A stretch of DNA of 64,000 nt, from contig KV423919.1 in the NCBI GenBank assembly GCA_001632435.1, forward strand, positions 306,947 to 370,946, read 5' to 3'. The translations under genes were made by a program, and so were the position numbers. Shown piece by piece: positions 48,053 through 59,510 of the stretch; position 1 is the first letter of the stretch, and the number at the start of each line of letters is the position of its first letter. Below the pieces are notes generated by a model. It made no database searches, was not told the origin of the DNA, and saw only the letters and a list, made by a program, of their open reading frames with translations. Source of the stretch: Calocera cornea HHB12733. Taxonomy: Eukaryota > Basidiomycota > Dacrymycetes > Dacrymycetales > Dacrymycetaceae.

Positions 48053-48838
48053 ATGTCAGGGGGCTCCTCGGTGATAGCCAGGACACGCCACATCGTCTGG
48101 TACCATATGGAGATATTAGCCGAGGTCTCAAATGAAAGCGGAAGGTTCTACCACAACTGGTTCGGGAAGACCGTTGGCGGAGAGAGGTCGTCCAGTCCTC
48201 AATAGCTGTTTTCGGATGGGAACATACCGCCGGAACGTGCCGAACTCGAACTTACAATTCCGTGCAGAATCGCGCCAGCGATCCCTATCACTGACTTCTG
48301 AAATCGAAGCCAGTCAGTTATGGACAGAGGCGCTGCCACTCCATCTTACATCGCGAAGCAGTCTTCGGCACTCCTCCACCCGGCTACCCAATTGCTCCGC
48401 AGAACGACTTTGCACCGTGGACGGGAAATTGGAGGATAGCACTCGACCCAACCATCGGCAGCCCCGCCAGGCTCTTGTAATGCGTTCTTCACCAAGAGGA
48501 CAGAGCGGGAGAGACGGGTGTCACGATGAATGAGTAAGCGCATAGGCGCTATGGAGCGCCGGTGTCTCGAACGCTCGCCAAGAGATGTCAGCGTGCTCTA
48601 TCGAATGTCACAACAGACCGCAAGAAACTGCGGGTTCGGCTATTGGGGGCCTGGTCAGCCGTCAGATGCGTTCTTGCTGCAGGAAGGTGAGAGAGGACTG
48701 TCGGAATATATGGGAGAGAAGCCATCGGCCGCGAGGGTGAAGAATCGGCATCTCCTGCGTCAGTTGATCAATGCCACGGCGATCGACGAAAGCGCAGTGG
48801 AGCGGATACAGTATTACCTCTTATCCAATGACAAGTAG
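48053..48838 (+). CDS. Possible uncharacterised multi-exon gene
   Basis: Not recognised. Successive blocks on one strand read like protein but need several introns. MSGGSSVIARTRHIVWYHME, then ILAEVSNESGRFYHNWFGKT from 48053. LFSDGNIPPERAELELTIPC and RIAPAIPITDF near 48210-48292. REAVFGTPPPGYPIAPQNDF then APWTGNWRIALDPTIGSPAR near 48355-48478. A GTAATG..CATAG intron of 69 bp leads to GAPVSRTLAKRCQRALSNVT. A last piece, GERGLSEYMGEKPSAARVKN then RHLLRQLINATAIDESAVER, ends at the TAG at 48836-48838. The first two junctions are not well defined, so it may be a decaying gene. It lies between two C2H2 paralogues and starts about 300 bp after the first. Confidence 0.35.
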
Positions 48839-49215
48839 CATGCTCCATGACGAGTTGTCCAGTATACTTATCTCAGTAAGACGTTGAATCGGCAGCAGCC
48901 CCTCATTTTAACAGGGACACCGTCGGTCTTCTGGCCGGTCTGGGGGCCTGACGGTGCGACCCCATGACAAGCATATGCCGGCTTCCCAATGGTTCCGTTG
49001 GGAGCGCAAGCTTATTTAATTTGCTATTTTTTCTAGAAGTAGTCAGAATGTGTCCACACTATTGGTCCCTTAGCTAGATTGACGTCACCGGAGAGGTCAT
49101 GTCACGGGACCAATATTGCGAATTCGACCAATCCCAATCCCTTATCTTCCTGGCCCCGAATCCCTATCCTGTGCATTCAAATCCCCTGCATACTCAGGGT
49201 TGCATACTCAGACCG
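48839..49215. other. Spacer upstream of C2H2 gene 3
   Basis: About 380 bp, AT-rich around 49010-49040, presumably the promoter of the next gene. No coding frame. Confidence 0.4.
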
Positions 49216-50164
49216 ATGTCCTCCTTCACAGTCCGATCGTCAGCAAGAGGCATCGTCTCACTCCTCAACGACGACGACCTCCCTCCCCTGCCCAATATCA
49301 CGCCATGCCGTCTCTCTACAACACAAACGACTGTGGAAGTGGAAGACGGCTACTCCAAGCCGCTGGCCAAGCGCCAGTATGATTGCCAGACGTGTGGAAA
49401 GGCACGCAATCCTCGCGCTTAGATCGCACTCCGCTCAACGCGCCAGGTATACTTAGATATTCACCACGGCGGGGCATCTCACAAGGTCCGCACAAACTTA
49501 TGATCGATAAGCACAGATACTGATAAACGAGGAAGGCACGAGAAAATTCACACCGGGGTGAAAGAGTTTGAATGCCCCTGGCCCGATTGCGCAAAGAAAA
49601 CCACGAGGCACGACAACCTTCTGCAACAGTGAGGTATACCCTTGCTCGGTCATGATGCGGTTGCGCTGAGACGCCCGACTCAGTTATCGGGTGCATCTGC
49701 CGAAAAGTTCACAAAAGTCAGAACCGTCTCTCGTGCGCATTTACCTTCAGGAAATGTGCGCACGAGTACAGCAAGCTGGAGAAGTGGACAACCACGAAGG
49801 AATTTCAGGCGGTCACGAAGCGTCCCCCGACATAGCACTCCCAGGGATGCCGAATGTTCGGCAACCGTCCCTTGTTGATCCAGGGTTGGGGAAGAAGCAC
49901 CTCGGTCTTACGATCAGGACGTCCCACTGTGACACAAGGATCGTGGACAACGCGTCAACCCCTATTCTGCAAACAAGCAGTCGCAACAGCGTCGCCACGC
50001 TGCAGGAAGACGCTTCAACACCTCTGAGGAGTCCGGCCCACCCTGAAGACAGACGAACCGGCTCATTGGCTGACTCGAAACCGAGCCCCGACCTGGACAA
50101 CTACCTCTGGCCCCCTTCAAGTGAACGTTCTCCCTTTACCGTCTCGTACATGCGAGGTGAATGA
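49216..50164 (+). CDS. Two-finger C2H2 protein, family member 3
   Basis: Exons 49216-49401, 49457-49485, 49536-49628 and 49684-50164, 262 residues. It starts MSSFTVRSSARGIVSLLNDD. Finger 1 is C57, C60, H73, H77 (CQTCGKIFTTAGHLTRHEKI); finger 2 is CPWPDCAKKTTRHDNLLQHY. After finger 2 comes the helix SLVRIYLQEMCARVQQAGEV, then a Ser/Pro-rich tail ending SPFTVSYMRGE. Intron 1 appears to use a GC donor (AAG/GCACGC) where the sister gene has GT, and intron 2 has a weak GTCCGC donor, so splicing may be less efficient than in members 2 and 4. The exon structure otherwise equals member 2. Confidence 0.8.
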
Positions 50165-52791
50165 TGGACCATTTCTCTCCTGTGGTATTTCTGTTGCCGT
50201 GGTTCGCATCTGTTACTGTGTCGATATTGCCTTCGTTATTTGCAAGACACTTATGTTGTAAAAATGAAACAGATTCATGAGTTCCGTCGCCATAGCCGCG
50301 GTTTTCAGACCTTCCCCAACTCATTGCTCAAGCAGGATTTGGGCAGAAGAGAGAGCACATCGTGGGATACATCATGAGATAAATGTTCCTGAGACATGGC
50401 GGGAGAGTGACAACTCAGTAGACCCATTGCCGGCGGCATGTTGTCCCGGCGGCATGTTGCCACGGTCTGATCGTTCCCGTAGAACCCTACAGGGTCTTCT
50501 TACTTACATATCCCTGTGGTCTAGATCCTGGTCTCTATTAGGCTTGCGGTCTCTCAACATGTCCATGCCCGGCACAGCCTCGTTACGTCCTTGGCAACGT
50601 TTGCGGCATCTTTACATACTTGTTTGTGTGACATACCTGTGCTAAGTCGGGAAGCAGGGGAGTGCTCCAGTACAGAAACCAGTAAACAATGTGCTCACGG
50701 GCGGCTGCCAGCGCATAGGCACTGTTGGCGCGGTACACCTAAGGACACGGCACTGCTGCCTCGCAACCAACGACTTAAATGCCTGTTTCTCTGAACACTT
50801 TAGCTTCGCCCGAGAAAATGAGCTTTGGAGGAGCAGGAGTGGAGTATGGAGGGCACCATGACCTCACTCCGGCTCTTGCCCCAGTTGATGACATGTCTCT
50901 ATAGTACATCAACCCGCCCAAAGGAAGGGAAGAGCAGTTGTTGTGGCTCCAATCATACTCGGGGGACGGCAGATGGGCCTCGCAGAGTTATAGGAAGAAG
51001 AACAAAAGGAGGTAAGTGCTGCCCGCTGCCCCGTCGCGATAGAGGTGTTCATGTAGCTCTTGTCCAATACAGTTGTCGCGCGTAGCCACGTTCTGCCTGA
51101 TGATATTGCTGTATGATAAGCGAAACGCTGCGTCTCAAGCACGGTCAGACCTATCCGGTCGCGAAACGATGTTGAAGTCATGGGGGCTGAGCTTCCCTGC
51201 TTCTTTTCAGACTCCAATGTGCATAGACTCTTGACGTCAAAGGGTCATATACCGTTCTGTTGGTGGGCTGCTCAATTCCTCAACAAGGAGACCGAGCCGC
51301 AACACAGGGCTCTGAGGGTTCTGTTCTCGTGATCTGGACCGAGCCTACTCCAACTGTTCACAGACCCCTTTAAGTACGCGAGCTCATCAGCGCATCAGCA
51401 TCCCTCCGCCCCCGGTTTACGGCATGAACACACGCCGGCGGTTCACGCAACTATAGGACTTGTAGCACGGGACAAACCCCCATCCGTGTTCCGAGATGGT
51501 CGACAACACCTTCTTGAAGTGCAGGCTGTCTCATGCGCGAGACGAGTGATGGAGCTTTCTTCGAGTGTCCACGACGGTAGTACGACAACATTACGGGAGG
51601 CTCCGTGTTTATATCAGTTGAAGACAACGCTCGGTATCTCTGGTCACAAGAGCCAGTTCACAGGCTAGACGACAAAGTACGGCTCACGTAATAATGTACA
51701 GGACATATTGACGGAAACATAGTCCGGCCGGGCCACTTTCCTGACCAACGTGAAGGAATTCAACCGCCGCGTATCGCAGCGCGAATGACCCCTGCGGCAC
51801 TTACCTCGTCACCAGCCTGTTGGGTACCGGTTGAGCCCTGAACGATGAATCAGTGCCATGATACTGCTATGTACTGTACAGTAGCCTTCCGTCATCACTG
51901 GCCTTTGGATGTTCGATCATTCAACGTGACAGGCCGTATGTCTAACGAGAAGCCCAAAGCGGAACAGACTGGCGGCAAACGTCATCCATTGAGTTTGCCC
52001 CCGTTATTAGGGAATTTTCGAACGTGCAAAGACTTGCGAAATCCGTGTAGGGGGCGTTCGAACCCACGAGTCAAGCAAGGTCCACGCTCGGCATACGCGC
52101 GTGACTTTACGCCGAGTTCCTGAAACGGCCAGGGTAGCCGCGCAGTCGACAGTTCAAGAAGACACCAGATTGCAGTTGCCAAGCCGCGATAATACACATC
52201 AGCTTCCGTGATTCACTCTGCTTTCATATTAACTAGGACCCACTAAAGTCGCTTATCTAAGAGCATAATCTGCTTATGGGATTTTGGCTTGCTCGGGGCC
52301 AAATAAGCGCTTTGATCCCATACAGTGAGCCTTGAGCGGGGGGCCTAGACTTGCCTGAGGGAAGATTACGTATTAAGAGCTTCTGTATATGACAGAACAA
52401 TCTATAAGATGCTCACCCCGCCCCTTCTCACTTGATAGCGGCATAATAATTACTGCACCATTGAGGGGCTACGAAGAGGGGAAAGCTCTATACCCTACCA
52501 TCCGCGGCAGCGGGATCTGTTGCGTCCTTTTCGCCGAATGCATTTTGTTCCGAAATCTGGTTCCTCACCTTTGCGGAGCGCGGGCGGCTCCATCTTCGAA
52601 AGAGGACCCGCCCACACCCGGCCCTTTCGGCTACTGAGTTCGCGAGGGACCAGCCAGGGGTTTGAGCGGATGACCTATTCCCCCCTGGACTGGTCCCGCC
52701 CCCCTCGAGAACGATATAAGCCCTGGGATTACCAGGACTGCTCGCTACGCATTGTCGTCACGGCCCCTCATCCTCGGGTCCCTCCATCTAC
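50165..52791. other. Long spacer with one small candidate coding stretch
   Basis: About 2.6 kb between C2H2 genes 3 and 4. The only coding-like part is near 50818-51085. An ATG frame MSFGGAGVEYGGHHDLTPAL, APVDDMSL ends at a TAG. The same frame continues past it as YINPPKGREEQLLWLQSYSG, DGRWASQSYRKKNKRR, up to a GTAAGT donor. An intron ending CTATAG could remove the stop. No family recognised. Elsewhere I see no gene, RNA or transposon. TATAAGCC near 52714 lies about 80 bp before C2H2 gene 4. Confidence 0.3.
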
Positions 52792-53587
52792 ATGGACTAC
52801 TTTACAATCCAGTCCGCTCACGGGCGTGTCTCTTTGCTCAACGCGGAGGACATCCAGCCCCCTGAGCTTCCGGCACTCCTGATTCCGGATGACGACACAG
52901 ATATGGACTCGCAGCTCTCGGCCCCGCCCTCGCCATCCACGCGATTCTGCCATGTCTGCGGCAAGGTTCTTCTTGCTCTTGTGCACTGTGAAGATCACTC
53001 TCTTACAGTCCTTATCTCAGATATTCACTGCCTCAGGTCACTTGACGAGGCACTTGACGATACACACGGGCGTCAAAGCCTACACTTGCCCCTTCCCAGA
53101 CTGCGAGAAACGATGCACGAGGATGGACAATCTAACTCAGCAGTAAGTGCGCGGCAGCAGCCATCCAGATGAAATGCTGACTCCTTGATAGTTTTCGCAT
53201 CCATCTGGAGAGACGGTGGCCAAGGGAGAAGACAGCCCTCGTCCGTATAAGGCTGGACGAGTTAAGGGCCAAACTCGCAAAGCCAACGAAGAAGTCGGAG
53301 GAAACCGGCATACCTCCAGCGCCCGGGTTGGAGGCAGAAAGCAGCGGTTCACATTCCTCACTGGGTTCATCGCTCCCCTCGAGCCCTCTGGAGATATTAA
53401 GCGATAGGAAGGTACGTCGTTTCGTCCCGGTTGCGAGCTGCTGCTGATGCACGGTCCTGACTAGCAAAAGACGGATGCCCTGGCAAAACATCCCTACACG
53501 GTGCTGGGTCCTGCGGAATCAGCAGCGCGAGACGAACCATTCGCGTCCGTACTCGCTTCCCGATTGTCGAACGTCCGGGAAGAGTGA
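52792..53587 (+). CDS. Two-finger C2H2 protein, family member 4
   Basis: Exons 52792-52965, 53021-53142, 53192-53411 and 53465-53587, 212 residues. It starts MDYFTIQSAHGRVSLLNAED, the family motif. Finger 1 is C53, C56, H69, H73 (CHVCGKIFTASGHLTRHLTI); finger 2 is CPFPDCEKRCTRMDNLTQHF. Exon 2 (122 bp) equals the 29 + 93 bp of exons 2 and 3 in members 2 and 3, so the intron between finger 1's Arg and His is absent here. The helix LVRIRLDELRAKLAKP follows. The last exon was found by splicing at AGG-AAG/GTACGT; without it the frame ends 13 residues later. The tail ends ASRLSNVREE. Confidence 0.82.
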
Positions 53588-53991
53588 ACATGTTTCGACT
53601 GCGATAGTCAGGCTGGACCGCCGTTTGCGCAGTATACACGAATAACTGCGGCTATTTTGAGACCCAATCCTGTTATCCCTCGGCCATCGGTGTCGGAAAA
53701 TGGGCTGGGTCGGGAATGTGTGTATCTGTTTTGTTCTGTGTCTCGAACTATGATGACCCATGATTGTTTCGATCAATATGTAATCTTGTGTACGTCGGTT
53801 ACGATAAGGAGGATACGTCGCCTTGTACGATAGGGTACTGAAGACTTCTAATACATGCAGCGCAGCGTTAGGGATGAAGCTTTGGCAACCCTGTGAAGAG
53901 GTCATTTGCCGGCCGCGGCAACGTTCTTGCCCCACGGAAGAACCTCATGATCCCTCATATAACGAGGGATCGCGTGACCGCACGGTGATCC
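53588..53991. terminator. Convergent 3' region, C2H2 gene 4 / CDC26-like gene
   Basis: About 400 bp between converging stops, no coding frame of note. Confidence 0.35.
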
Positions 53992-54297
53992 CTAATGGCC
54001 AGGCCCTTCCACCCCAAGTCGCTGAGCGGTTGACATGCCTTGTCGGCGTCTCCGCTGATCCTCCAACGCGAGAATGTCTGGCGGTGCCTGGCCAGGAGGT
54101 GGAGCGGAGGTAGGCGTTGGTGCGGGCTGTGCGGGTCCAGGAAGGTCGTGAACATGCATTGCAAGAGATGCCTGTTGCTTCTCCTGCTCGGCGCCCGTTG
54201 CGTCTCTTTTGGCTGCGATACGGTGGGTGATAAGCTGCTGCATGTCGGAGACGTCGCTGGGGCGTATGCGTATGACGGTAGGGTCCCGCCTGATCAT
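53992..54297 (-). CDS. CDC26-like subunit of the anaphase-promoting complex
   Basis: Single exon, 101 residues. The N-terminus MIRRDPTVIRIRPSDVSDMQ has the short signature with which CDC26/Hcn1 family members insert their N-terminal Met and extended segment into the TPR superhelix of Cdc16/Cut9 (family form M-[LI]-R-R-x-P-T-x-I). A charged helix follows (QQLITHRIAAKRDATGAEQE), then a Pro/Ala-rich tail. Small size, the motif at the extreme N-terminus and lack of other domains all fit. Similarity is confined to about 20 residues, which limits certainty. It is divergent from the ERT1-type gene across 424 bp. Confidence 0.65.
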   Translation of the reverse strand: MIRRDPTVIRIRPSDVSDMQQLITHRIAAKRDATGAEQEKQQASLAMHVHDLPGPAQPAPTPTSAPPPGQAPPDILALEDQRRRRQGMSTAQRLGVEGPGH

Positions 54298-54721
54298 CTT
54301 GATCTGACGTGAGAGCGGAACGTTGGTGAGATCAGCAGATCGAATGCAGAAGAGAATGCGGGGTATTTATCGTATCGAGATTGGACGGCGCTATGTAGGC
54401 AGGCGGCTGTGACCCTGGAGCAGAGACCGCAATGAGCGCTTCCGCCTTGCGGGAGCAATTCAATTGGCGGAGGCACCTTGGCGGAGGGGCGTGTTGCCGC
54501 ATCGGTAACTCTCCCCACGCGATCCGCATGCGGACCGGGTCACACGGCACAGCCATTCCTCGCTCCGCCACTTGCCTGAGTGCGGTTTCCCACTCTCGAT
54601 CTTCCTTCATCACGTGTGCTCCCTCAAAGCTGGCGTATCCGCCTCGACATCCACCACCCGTACATCTTCACCGACGACGGCGACCGCACGCCCGCTCAGG
54701 GCAGGCACCCATAGCACAACC
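54298..54721. promoter_or_regulatory. Divergent promoter, CDC26-like / ERT1-type gene
   Basis: 424 bp with a C/A-rich stretch before the ATG at 54722. No specific binding site assigned. Confidence 0.4.
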
Positions 54722-56762
54722 ATGAATATATCATCACTAAATCCCATCCTCCAGCCACTCTCCACCTCCGCAGGCTTCTTCTCCACTCCATCACCCATCC
54801 AAGACGACCCCATGAGCGCTCGCTCGACCACCAACCAACTCAGAGGCATGTCTGGTCAATTCACTAGCCCTCAAGGCACCTTCGATCCACGACAGCACTC
54901 GTTTCGCTCGGAGAGCTCTGACGCCGAATCCAAGCCTATAATGCTAGACGGGAACGACAAGGGCAAGGGCAAATTCAATGGCGCCAACCTGAAGCGCAAA
55001 CGGGACACCGATCCCGGCCCGCTTGATACACCAACTACGCATGCAAACGGAAGTGGGAGCGGTGCCGAATCAGCCGATCACCCGAAGAGGAAAAAGGCGA
55101 ATCGGGCTTGCTATGCCTGCCAAAAAGCCCACTTGACTTGCGACGATGGTGAGTACCTCAGTGCGTTAGCCAAACAGTTCAATTTAGTGACCCATCCCCG
55201 TGTAGCACGACCATGCCAACGTTGTGTCAAGAAAGGATGTGCTGATCAGTGTATCGAGGGGCATCGCAAAAAAGCAAAGTATCTACTTGAGGATGAGGAG
55301 CTTGGTGCGTGTATGCGCATGATCTCAAATCCTGATCTGGCTGACAGATGCTACAGAGGCGCTCAAAAAGTCAAAGCAAGAGAAAGGATCCCAATCGAAC
55401 AGTACGGGCGACGGGGAAAATCCGTTCTCGAGCAACATGTTCAACGATTCTATGTTCAATGTGACCTTGGACCCCTCGCTCAACTTCGCCTCTGATCACG
55501 CATCGCTCGAGTACAACGTCCTGTCCCAGATTCTCGGCAATGCTGCTGTATCTCCCCCAGATGCGCAGCCGTTCCGTCAGCAAGCGCAGCAAGGACAAGC
55601 ACCCATCAACGGTTTCAATCAAGATCAGTCGAACTACCAGATCACTTGGCCTAACCTCAATGTCCAAACACAGCCTCAGCAACAGCCTGGAATAGACCTC
55701 GCCAGTCTGCAGCCGAGTCAGGACAATTCGAATGTGGTATTCCAGCAGGGGTACAACATGCAGCCTCCTCAACCGACAATGTTCCCTACAACCCAGCAAA
55801 CAAATGGCTATATGCCTAATGTATTGTCTGCCCCTATGAATGGTGCGTTTCCTATGAACATCTGTCCCACACGGGCATTGAATTCCATACCAGCCACAAT
55901 ACGGCTGGGGGCTCCTCCCTCACCACCCGCGTCGAATGCCTCTCCTTCATCCGCCAACTTAGCGAACGCCGGCACTCTCGCCACGATGTCACAACCACAG
56001 CAGAATGGTTTCGCGCCTACGCATTTGCCTCTCATACATGATGCCACAGAAGTGTATCGACGGGTAACCAGAGGCTACGACTACACTGAAGGCTATCATT
56101 TCTTGATGAAATTCCTCACGGAAAGGTCAGTGTATGTTGTTCGTATTTTGATCGGCATTTGATCTTGTCGAGCAGGTTCGACAAAAATGATATTCTACGG
56201 GTGGTTCGTGCATTGGCCATATTTCGGCCGTCATTGATCGCCTTGCAAATGCCGTTGAGCGAAGAAGATGAAACATTTGTTGAGAAGTCCTTCCAAAGGA
56301 CCCTTATCGTGCGTGTCCTTCCATAGACATACACTGAAACAATGTTAACCATATTGTACAGGAGCTGGACAAGCTCATTTCGTACAGTGGAACACCCACC
56401 GTTGTATGGCGCCGAACGGGCGAGATTTGCCTCGTCGGGGTTGAGTTCACCGTTCTGACCGATTGGACCAAAGACGAGCTGCTTTCCGGGAAGAAGTTCA
56501 TCTACGAGGTCAGAACACCTCATGCTATACCATTTGACGTGAGCTAACGAGTCTGCAGCTCTTCGAGAATCAGTCGGTTGTGGAATACTGGGAGAAATTC
56601 GCGAGCCATGCTTTCGAGAATTCGTCGCAATCTGTGTACACGCACTGTGTACTGCTCAAGGCCGACGGCTCGCCTGTTCCCTGTGCGTTCTGCTTCTCAA
56701 TACGGAGGGATATATTCGCACTTCCAAGTGTTGTCATTGGTCAATGGTTGCCTTTGCTGTAA
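54722..56762 (+). CDS. Zn2Cys6 transcription factor, ERT1/AcuK/Rds2 family (gluconeogenesis activator)
   Basis: Known members switch on PEP carboxykinase and fructose-bisphosphatase on non-fermentable carbon. The start is [20 protein letters not shown]; an upstream in-frame ATG is less likely. The zinc cluster is C130, C133, C140, C146, C149, C158 in [17 protein letters not shown] and [16 protein letters not shown], split by an intron after CDD. The basic linker [10 protein letters not shown] matches the family. A long Gln/Asn/Pro-rich activation region follows (about 55440-56030). The C-terminal PAS-like domain then reads [60 protein letters not shown] and ends [15 protein letters not shown]. 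The combination of zinc cluster and C-terminal PAS is diagnostic. Several introns; the stop is at 56760-56762. Confidence 0.92.
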
Positions 56763-57282
56763 CATTGTACAGCATTCGGGGCGTGCGTTGTACGATGAGT
56801 TGTGTTGTCCTATCATTTCGTTTGCATTTCACCGTCATATGGGCAGTGCTGCTTCGCGCGCTGCTACGGTCATTATTTCACTGGTCATATTGTTTGTGCT
56901 CCCTTCCCCATATCGGTTGGAATATCGGGACTGTAATAGCTGGAAGGCCTGTACTTGTAGGATTGTAGTGAATGGAGCTCATCCTATTGCCATCGACCGC
57001 TGCTATTGGAGAATGCCCGGTTGTCGGGTGTGCATCGAATGGAATACAGAACGCGCAATGATGTCGTGATCATGGTAACCACAGTATTGCAGACGAAGCC
57101 AACTACGAAGTCATTCCTGTTGTGAGGGGTGTCGGAGTCGCGATGGGCAGGCGTGCACGAATCGATATTCTTCGAGGACCTGGGTCCCGGATGGACGGAG
57201 ACGGGCTTATCAAAGCCTCTTGTTGTTTCGCGGTCCGCATATACAATGACGATCCGATACATACGTTTCTCTGACTCTTCCC
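56763..57282. terminator. Convergent 3' region, ERT1-type / membrane protein genes
   Basis: About 520 bp between converging stops. No coding or RNA feature recognised. Confidence 0.35.
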
Positions 57283-58565
57283 TCACTCGAGAACACCCCA
57301 CTGAGCCAATCCAGCAACGAGGCATCCAATCGACACCATCAGACCAAAGTAATTGACGGCGTGCACGCCGATCTTCGGCATTGCCAATGCGTATCCCAAC
57401 GCAAGGCACGAGTGGATGGCCCAGGTAACGGCAACGACGGGTATGGTGGATCGTATCGAGCCATGGTTCACGAACGGGTGGGACATGATCAGTGTCAATC
57501 CCAGGCTCAGGAGGAGAGCATCCAACCATTGGACGGAGATAATGATCGGTGGGATATCCTGTCATGTGAGACAGTGTGAGCAGGTATATGGGGATGGGGA
57601 TGGGGACTGCCTCTCACTTACCGCGAAGGGTATTCCGTAGATGTCCTCGAGCTCCAATCTCGCCTTTAAGGAAGCGAGGCGCCCTAACTCCACGTCTAAT
57701 AGTGCTTCGTAGCGTTCCGCAGCCGCGGCTCCATTCGAAAACGGCAGGTTGCCGCCATCTGTTGACGCAGAAGTGATGATCTCGCCAGCGCGGTATCCAG
57801 ACCATGGAGCTGCGGAAAGGACGGGATCGTCGTTCGGTAGAGGTCCCTCGTGGTATTGATAGAGATTGAGGTAGTTCTGGTAGATACCGCATGTAACGTC
57901 TCCAAGAGCCCAGCCAAAGCCGAGCCTGTATGCAGTCAGATAATGGGCCCCAATCACTGTTTGATACGCACCAGAGGAGATCAATCAAATCGGGATGACC
58001 AGCCTTGTAGACGATGAATACGGCGGTGAAACGAGCAAACTCCTTGATCGCAACATGGATCAAAGTCGAAAGCGCCTCCAGGACAGTCTCCGACCATCCA
58101 GATGACGGGAAGGCGGCACTCAAGCCATCAAATATTCGAAATAGCGGCGGTCCTAAGTGATGGCTGAACGACCAGAAGGCAATCGCAACGAGGATCGCCA
58201 GTAGATCGGGCTGGTGCGTCCCTCTGTGTAGTATGGACAGTAATGCAACGGCGGCGATGACGAACTCCAAAATGGATAAAGCTGGGACCAACGTGAAGTT
58301 TCGTACCAGTCGATGGAAAGCCGCTTTGCTATCTTGAGCAAAGCCTAATCTCCAGAAATAACAACACTGACCAGGCGTTTGCACAGGCTCTTCAGGAATC
58401 GGAATGGTCAGAGGAGCCAGCCGCCTGGCATGGGATTCGCCCGGACGCTGATAACGGTGTTCACATCGTCCCCTGTGCTGTACCGTCTGCGTCACTCACG
58501 AGTATTCCAGTAAGAGATTTGTGGGCTTCAGCCCGGCCCGCTGCTGAGGTCGAAGGTTGGTCCAT
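57283..58565 (-). CDS. Uncharacterised multi-pass membrane protein
   Basis: Five exons (58500-58565, 58372-58447, 57972-58332, 57622-57925, 57283-57558) join in phase to 360 residues. The start is MDQPSTSAAGRAEAHKSLTG. Likely membrane helices: TLVPALSILEFVIAAVALLS; LLAILVAIAFWSFSHHLGPP; IKEFARFTAVFIVY; LGFGWALGDVTCGIYQNYLN; WLDALLLSLGLTLIMSHPFV; IPVVAVTWAIHSCLALGYAL; and NYFGLMVSIGCLVAGLAQWG. A loop with polar sequence and EALLDVELGRLASLKARLEL lies between helices 4 and 5. No nucleotide-binding, Asp-rich prenyltransferase or known transporter motif was seen. The WALGD segment inside a helix is the most conserved-looking feature. Function unknown. Confidence 0.75.
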
Positions 58566-59510
58566 CCGTTACACCGCCGAACTATGCGAAAATAATCCAG
58601 AGCCTCTATGTTCAAGGTGGAACTGCGGAATAGGAGAGTCGGTCATGCGGGACGCCTCCGCGTTCGTCCATGACGTGGGACGGGTCCTGGCCCCTGCTGG
58701 ATTGCGAATGCCAAGCACAAGCTACACGTGTGTCCTTCCATCGATAGCAGTTCATGAGCAGCACAACTCCTCCTTGTTTGAAAAGGACTCGTGCAGTTCG
58801 ACGCAGAGGATAACTTAATTAAACGTACACGCAGCTTCACCTGCCGAAGGCTCTGTCGAATTCACAGTTTGCGGCGGCATCTATGCTAATGATGTTTGTG
58901 GCGCAAAGGGGTCCTGCTGGAAAGACAGCGGTGTCCGAGCCAGGTGAATGCTCGGCGGCTCATATTAGTTGCATGCAATGGAGGCTTCTTCTGCGTTCCA
59001 CCCCGTGCACCCTCCCACGGGCGCTTTCTCTTTGATTGACACTTTCCCCCCCTTGGTGCCCGAGAGGTTGCCATCCGTCAATCATGTTCTGGGTCTGTTC
59101 CTCTGCCTAGAGGATTCCACGGACGTGTCGCTTGAGCGCCGCACAGGTTTGTGGTGCCCCGGCGGCCAGTTCGGGCAGATGACCAGCGTCCCAATCAGCA
59201 TCTGCTGGGTCGTAAAGCTTATTAGCCACTATGCATGAATTCGTTCTATTGTACACATTTGATACACAGCGTCGGAAGAGACACCAGCCCCGTTCCAGGA
59301 CACTATCCTATGCCTATTATTGTGACACGCGTTCTCGTACATCGAGGCTGGGTCAGATCGACAAATTGGAAGAAACAAAGGAAAGGGAGTGCAGATTCAA
59401 ACTCGATACCCAACATTCGACCACGAGCAGCGATCGACGGAAGCCCAGCAATATACCTTCGCAAGCTGTGGTTTCGCAAACCCAAAGTGAGGAGGTTATT
59501 CGAGACCGCC
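58566..59510. other. Intergenic region
   Basis: About 945 bp, promoter of the membrane protein gene and 3' flank of C2H2 gene 5. Small open frames (58519-58818; 58969-59238; 59231-59698) show no domain. Confidence 0.4.

Noticed and set aside
52030..52110. Possible tRNA on the minus strand from a GGGTTCGAAC B-box-like sequence
   Set aside because: The T-arm has a mismatch, no acceptor strand pairs with the 3' side, and no D-arm or anticodon arm could be placed.
57283..58565. The membrane protein as the UPF0014 partner of the ABC ATPase, or as a UbiA prenyltransferase
   Set aside because: It lacks the Asp-rich prenyltransferase motifs and does not resemble UPF0014 permeases; it is also 35 kb away from the ATPase.
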